Both the position numbers and the translations under genes were made by a program. Positions 60,974 through 64,000 of a stretch of 64,000 bases of DNA are shown one piece after another. This DNA comes from A07HB70 sp964512675. GTDB taxonomy: Archaea; Halobacteriota; Halobacteria; Halobacteriales; Haloferacaceae. Under the pieces are notes generated by a model that searched no databases, was not told where the DNA came from, and worked only from the letters and a program-made list of their open reading frames with translations. Every line of letters starts with the position of its first letter. Position 1 is the stretch's first letter. The stretch covers positions 24,665 to 88,664 of the forward strand of contig CAZEJR010000009.1 of NCBI GenBank assembly GCA_964512675.1, given 5' to 3'.

Positions 60974-62460
60974 TTGTCGAAGCGCGCCTGGACGAACGGC
61001 TCGGCGTCGTCGACGCTCCCGAGCCGCGAGTCGGAGAGCAAGACGGCCTTCGTCTCCTCGGTCGGGACGGAGAGCGAGATCTCCTTCGTCCGGCCGTAGC
61101 GTCCCTTCGAGACGACGACCGCGTTGACGATGCCGAGCATGTCGAGTTCGCTGATCAGGTCGGTTACACGGCGCTGTGTCAGGACGTCGGCGTCTATCTC
61201 CTCGCAGAGACGCTTGTAGATGTTGAACACCTCGCCGGTGTTGATGCTGTGGACGCCGTTGTTCTCGAGGAGGATGATCGAAAAGAGAACGATCTTCGAC
61301 TGCGTCGGGAGCGTCCGGACGACCTCGACCACCCGGTCGAGTTCGATCTTGTCCTGTGCCTTCCGGACGTGGTCCTCGCCGACCGTGTCGGCCTGCCCAC
61401 GCTCGGCGAGTTCGCCCGCAGTCCGCAACAGGTCGAGCGCGCGCCGGGCGTCGCCGTGTTCCTGCGCCGCGAACGCCGCACACAGCGGTATCACGTCGTC
61501 TGTGAGCGCGCCGGACTCGAACGCTACCTCGGCGCGGTGCTGGAGGATGTCGCGGAGCTGGTTCGCGTCGTAGGGCGGAAAGACGATCTCCTCCTCGCCG
61601 AGACTGGAATTCACCCGCGGGTCGAGGAAGTCGGTGAACTTCAGGTCGTTCGAGATGCCCATAATCGAGATCCGGGAGTTCTCGAGGTCCGAGTTCATCC
61701 GCGAGAGATTGTAGAGCGTGTCGTCGCCGCTCTTTTCGACCAGCTTGTCGATCTCGTCGAGCATGATGACGACGACCCGCTCGTGGTGGTCGACGGCGTC
61801 GAAGAAGGTGGAGTAGACGCGGTCGGTCGGCCAGCCCGTCATCGGAACCGGCTCCATCGCCGCGAGGTCGGCCTCGAGTTCGACGATTCGGTCCTCAACC
61901 CCGGCAGCCGAGTCGAACACCGTCCCGGCGAGGATACCGTCGTCGCGGACGGTCTCGAGTTCCGCGATCCGGTTCTCGGTGTGTGCCCGGTTCTTCTCGA
62001 TGAACGTGTTCGCGAGCCGGGCGAGCACCCGGTACTGGGTGTCGGTTACCTCACAGTTGATATACTCGACCTCACAGGGGACGTCGTACTTCCGGCTCGT
62101 CGACTCGAGTTCCTCCGAGACGAACTTCGCGCTCGCGGTCTTTCCGGTCCCCGTCTTCCCGTATATGAGGATGTTCGACGGGGCCTCCCCGCGGAGCGCC
62201 GAGACGAGGATCGTCGCCATCTGGTTTATCTGGTCGTTCCGGTGCGGAAGCTCCTGTGGCGTGTACGACGGACGGAGAACCTCCTTGTTCTCGAATATCG
62301 GCTCGCCGGAGAGCAGGTCGTCGAACAGCCCTTGACTGTCGTCGTCGAGGACGTCGTCGAGGCCGATGTCGCCGGTGATGTCGGCGGCCCTGTCGCGCGG
62401 GCCGGTATCACCGCTGTCGGGTCCGGCTGTCCCCGGTTCGGTCGGTGTGTCGTCGTCCAT
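60970..62460 (-). CDS. orc1: Orc1/Cdc6 replication initiator
   Basis: Binds origin boxes and starts chromosome replication. 496 residues, long form with a 75-residue acidic N-terminal tail. AAA+ core: ILIYGKTGTGKTASAKFVSE (Walker A, about 105), VVVIMLDEIDKLVEK (Walker B, about 233), sensor 1 RISIMGISNDLKF near 262, and sensor 2 region QEHGDARRALDLLRTAGELA near 340. The C-terminal winged helix spans about 410-490 (TQRRVTDLISELDMLGIVNA). The start ATG at 62460 sits at the edge of the origin region, next to an ORB-like box. Confidence 0.95.
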   Translation of the reverse strand: MDDDTPTEPGTAGPDSGDTGPRDRAADITGDIGLDDVLDDDSQGLFDDLLSGEPIFENKEVLRPSYTPQELPHRNDQINQMATILVSALRGEAPSNILIYGKTGTGKTASAKFVSEELESTSRKYDVPCEVEYINCEVTDTQYRVLARLANTFIEKNRAHTENRIAELETVRDDGILAGTVFDSAAGVEDRIVELEADLAAMEPVPMTGWPTDRVYSTFFDAVDHHERVVVIMLDEIDKLVEKSGDDTLYNLSRMNSDLENSRISIMGISNDLKFTDFLDPRVNSSLGEEEIVFPPYDANQLRDILQHRAEVAFESGALTDDVIPLCAAFAAQEHGDARRALDLLRTAGELAERGQADTVGEDHVRKAQDKIELDRVVEVVRTLPTQSKIVLFSIILLENNGVHSINTGEVFNIYKRLCEEIDADVLTQRRVTDLISELDMLGIVNAVVVSKGRYGRTKEISLSVPTEETKAVLLSDSRLGSVDDAEPFVQARFDN

Positions 62461-62466
62461 CGAGGT

Positions 62467-62486
62467 ACCCCTTCGTTTCGTGTGGA
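62467..62486 (-). repeat. ORB-like box 1 (next to orc1 start)
   Basis: On the minus strand TCCACACGAAACGAAGGGGT, ending 7 nt before the orc1 ATG. Matches the haloarchaeal origin box form (TCCA..GAAAC..AGGGGT). Binding here could also autoregulate orc1. Confidence 0.7.
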
Positions 62487-62681
62487 GGTCGACGCCGCGT
62501 CTCGTCGTTCGGCCCGCTACCGCGTGAATTGGACGGTCTCAGGCGTCTCTCCCCGACCCTGGCCGTCCAACTGATACAGACCAAGTTGTCGGAGACCAGA
62601 TTCAAAAAGGTTCTCCTCTCGGCTGTCTCCCCGACGTGTTCGAGAGCTATCACTACAGCGGAGAGACGGTGAGCCGCGACG

Positions 62682-62714
62682 AACCCCCCCCTACCCCTCT
62701 GTTTCAGGTGGAAC
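62682..62714 (-). repeat. ORB-like box 2 (left, inverted)
   Basis: On the minus strand GTTCCACCTGAAACAGAGGG followed by G-rich sequence; inverted partner of box 3 over about 32 bp with a single-base length difference in the G-tract. Confidence 0.78.
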
Positions 62715-62878
62715 GGAGGACGAAGGGGTGGGGGGTGGGGGAGAAGGGAGACTACGCGCCAGAGGTTTTATTATCTCGCTCTCTGAACAGCAACCGTAGT
62801 AGGTCGTTCAGAGATAGTTGCAGAGCCGCGACGAGGCTAGGAAGCCGCGCGCGGAGGCGGTAGTCGGCGGGTGTGGGT

Positions 62879-62910
62879 GTTCCACCTGAAACAGAGGGGT
62901 GGGGGGGTTC
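62879..62910 (+). repeat. ORB-like box 3 (right)
   Basis: GTTCCACCTGAAACAGAGGG followed by GTGGGGGGGTTC. Together with box 2 it brackets the AT-rich element in opposite orientation, G-tails pointing outward. Confidence 0.78.
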
Positions 62911-63145
62911 GCCCACCGGCCCACTCGTGTCGAGGTCCGGACAGGAGGAGGCACTACCACGCCGTCCCCACCGGGTGTTCCCGGTCGTCGGCGATACTCC
63001 CGCCACCTCTCCGTCGACGTCGCTTCTCGATATCGGGACGCTCACCTCCCGGAGCCGCCGGAAGTCGGACGTGTGTCTGACGTAGGTTGAAGTGTCGTCC
63101 AGTCCCCCCACAGGACGACCCTCCGAGAGGGTGTGGGAGGAACGG

Positions 63146-63787
63146 ATGGGACTCATCACAGAGATCAGGGACAGCATCTCTCGCGTCACGAGCCGCCTGT
63201 TCGCCGGACCGGAGCCGAAGCGGATCGGCATCTACGGCCCGCCGAACGCGGGGAAGACGACGCTCGCGAACCGAATCGCCCGCGACTGGACGGGCGACGC
63301 CGTGGGCCCCGAGAGCCACGTCCCACACGAGACGAGGCGCGCACGCCGCAAGGAGAACGTCGAGATCGAACGGGACGGTCGGACGGTCACGGTCGACATC
63401 GTCGACACGCCGGGGGTGACGACGAAGGTCGACTACGAGGAGTTCCTCGAGCACGACATGGACGAGGACGACGCGATCCGGCGGTCCCGGGAGGCGACCG
63501 AGGGTGTCGCCGAGGCCATGCACTGGCTCCGCGAGGACGTCGACGGCGTGATCTACGTCCTCGACGCGACGAAAGACCCGATCTCGCAGGTCAACACCAT
63601 GCTGATCGGGATCATCGAGAGCCGCGACCTCCCGGCGCTCATCTTCGCGAACAAGACCGACCTCGAGGCGGCGAACGTAAAGCGGATCGCCGACGCCTAC
63701 CCGCAGCACGAGGTCGTGCCGCTGTCGGCGCTCGAGGGCGACAACATGGACACGGTGTACGACAACGTCGCGGAGGAGTTCGGCTGA
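63146..63787 (+). CDS. oapA: Origin-associated Era-like GTPase (OapA/Nbp)
   Basis: 213 residues from ATG 63146, set by GGGAGG 5 nt upstream; an upstream in-frame ATG at 63092 lacks such a site. G1 IGIYGPPNAGKTTLANRI near 32, G3 VDIVDTPGVTTKVD near 90, G4 LIFANKTDLEAAN near 175, and G5-like VPLSALEGDNM. Small Era/Obg-type GTPase. By recollection, haloarchaeal homologs next to oriC are called Nbp or OapA (origin-associated protein). The next gene overlaps its stop by 1 bp. Confidence 0.88.
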   Translation: MGLITEIRDSISRVTSRLFAGPEPKRIGIYGPPNAGKTTLANRIARDWTGDAVGPESHVPHETRRARRKENVEIERDGRTVTVDIVDTPGVTTKVDYEEFLEHDMDEDDAIRRSREATEGVAEAMHWLREDVDGVIYVLDATKDPISQVNTMLIGIIESRDLPALIFANKTDLEAANVKRIADAYPQHEVVPLSALEGDNMDTVYDNVAEEFG

Positions 63788-64000
63788 TGCCCGAGATGAC
63801 CGACCCGAACGGACGAGGCGACGGCGTCCAGATCGACCTGGTCAGCGCCGCCCGGATGGAGGGGCTGGCGAGCATGGAGAAGGTCCGGCTCATCCTCGAC
63901 GGCGTCCGCGACGGCAAGATCGTCATCCTCGAGCAGGGGCTCAGCCCCGACGAGGAGTCGAAGCTGATCGAGGTGACGATGAGCGAGATCAACCCCGACG
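63787..64000 (+). CDS. oapB: OapB / DUF2073 family protein (5' part, runs off window)
   Basis: Only the first 71 codons are in the window. ATG 63787 overlaps the GTPase stop (TGATG). The sequence IDLVSAARMEGLASMEKVRL then ILDGVRDGKIVILEQGLSPD and SKLIEVTMSEI matches the DUF2073 family, which sits behind this GTPase in haloarchaea. Its role is unproven; the naming OapB is from memory. Confidence 0.8.
   Translation, partial: MPEMTDPNGRGDGVQIDLVSAARMEGLASMEKVRLILDGVRDGKIVILEQGLSPDEESKLIEVTMSEINPD

Larger units (their letters stand above)
62461..63145. other. Probable replication origin (oriC) between orc1 and the oapA-type GTPase
   Basis: 685 bp without a gene. Three ORB-like boxes: 62467-62486 (-), 62682-62714 (-) and 62879-62910 (+). 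The last two are near-perfect inverted copies about 165 bp apart, flanking a segment with the window's longest AT-rich block (GGTTTTATTATCTC, about 62763-62776), a candidate unwinding element. Smaller inverted repeats are TCTCTGAAC/GTTCAGAGA (about 62782-62816) and TTGGACGG/CCGTCCAA (about 62527-62571). Gene order orc1-ORB-nbp is that of the known Halobacterium oriC1 region. Confidence 0.88.

Noticed and set aside
60125..61483. Upstream extension of the polD1 frame
   Set aside because: The frame is open back to 61483, but it is antisense to sec11 and then overlaps orc1 in another frame; the family N-terminus begins at GTG 60124.

Overview
The window is a stretch of the main chromosome of a halophilic archaeon (class Halobacteria). 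The evidence is very high GC with strongly G/C third codon positions, acidic Asp/Glu-rich proteins, many GTG starts, TATA-like boxes about 25-30 nt before leaderless starts, an S-layer glycoprotein with a PGF-CTERM anchor, a PolD small subunit, Orc1/Cdc6, Hef, Hel308, a thermosome and a 3Fe-4S ferredoxin. I cannot place it to genus.

Layout. 1-2.7 kb: 5' part of cstA, then small haloarchaeal proteins and an HTH regulator. 2.7-9.9 kb: amino-acid biosynthesis (thrC, serA, serB, metX, metY). 10.5-21.3 kb: DNA repair (bacterial-type NAD+ ligase, uvrC, hef) mixed with an ABC-2 exporter, malate dehydrogenase and a stress protein. 21.3-26.9 kb: S-layer-type glycoprotein, the retinal pair blh-crtY and a ferredoxin. 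26.9-33.4 kb: hel308-cgi121, DUF2237, an ADP-ribosylglycohydrolase behind a frameshifted gene, thiE and an SDR. 33.3-40.5 kb: phosphate and chromate transporters, a GDT1-type manganese exporter behind a metal-regulator-like palindrome, and an acyl-CoA dehydrogenase / ADP-forming acyl-CoA synthetase operon. 40.6-48.9 kb: a MacB/LolD-type ABC operon with a CARDB protein, PAP2 phosphatase, membrane hydrolase, GCS2-type ligase and two coupled CrcB fluoride channels.

48.9-55 kb is the accessory-looking part: formamidase and a divergent regulator, a 50-bp tandem repeat that is itself a chain of overlapping 17-codon mini-ORFs and is broken by a 100-N assembly gap, a divergent thermosome subunit, a truncated UrtE/LivF-type ATPase joined out of frame to another broken gene, and a histidine kinase preceded by a 19-codon leader ORF. 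A tRNA-Gln(CUG) follows.

55.4-64 kb: purO, a phosphoesterase, lysC, then the replication-origin neighbourhood: PolD small subunit, signal peptidase, orc1/cdc6, a ~690-bp origin with inverted origin-recognition-box-like elements, and the origin-associated GTPase/DUF2073 pair. A second inverted pair of such boxes lies inside the PolD small-subunit coding sequence.

The strongest candidates for something new are the self-coupled repeat before the thermosome gene, the intragenic origin-box pair, and the chimeric remnant cluster at 52.8-53.4 kb. All product names rest on reading the translated sequence; no database search was run.
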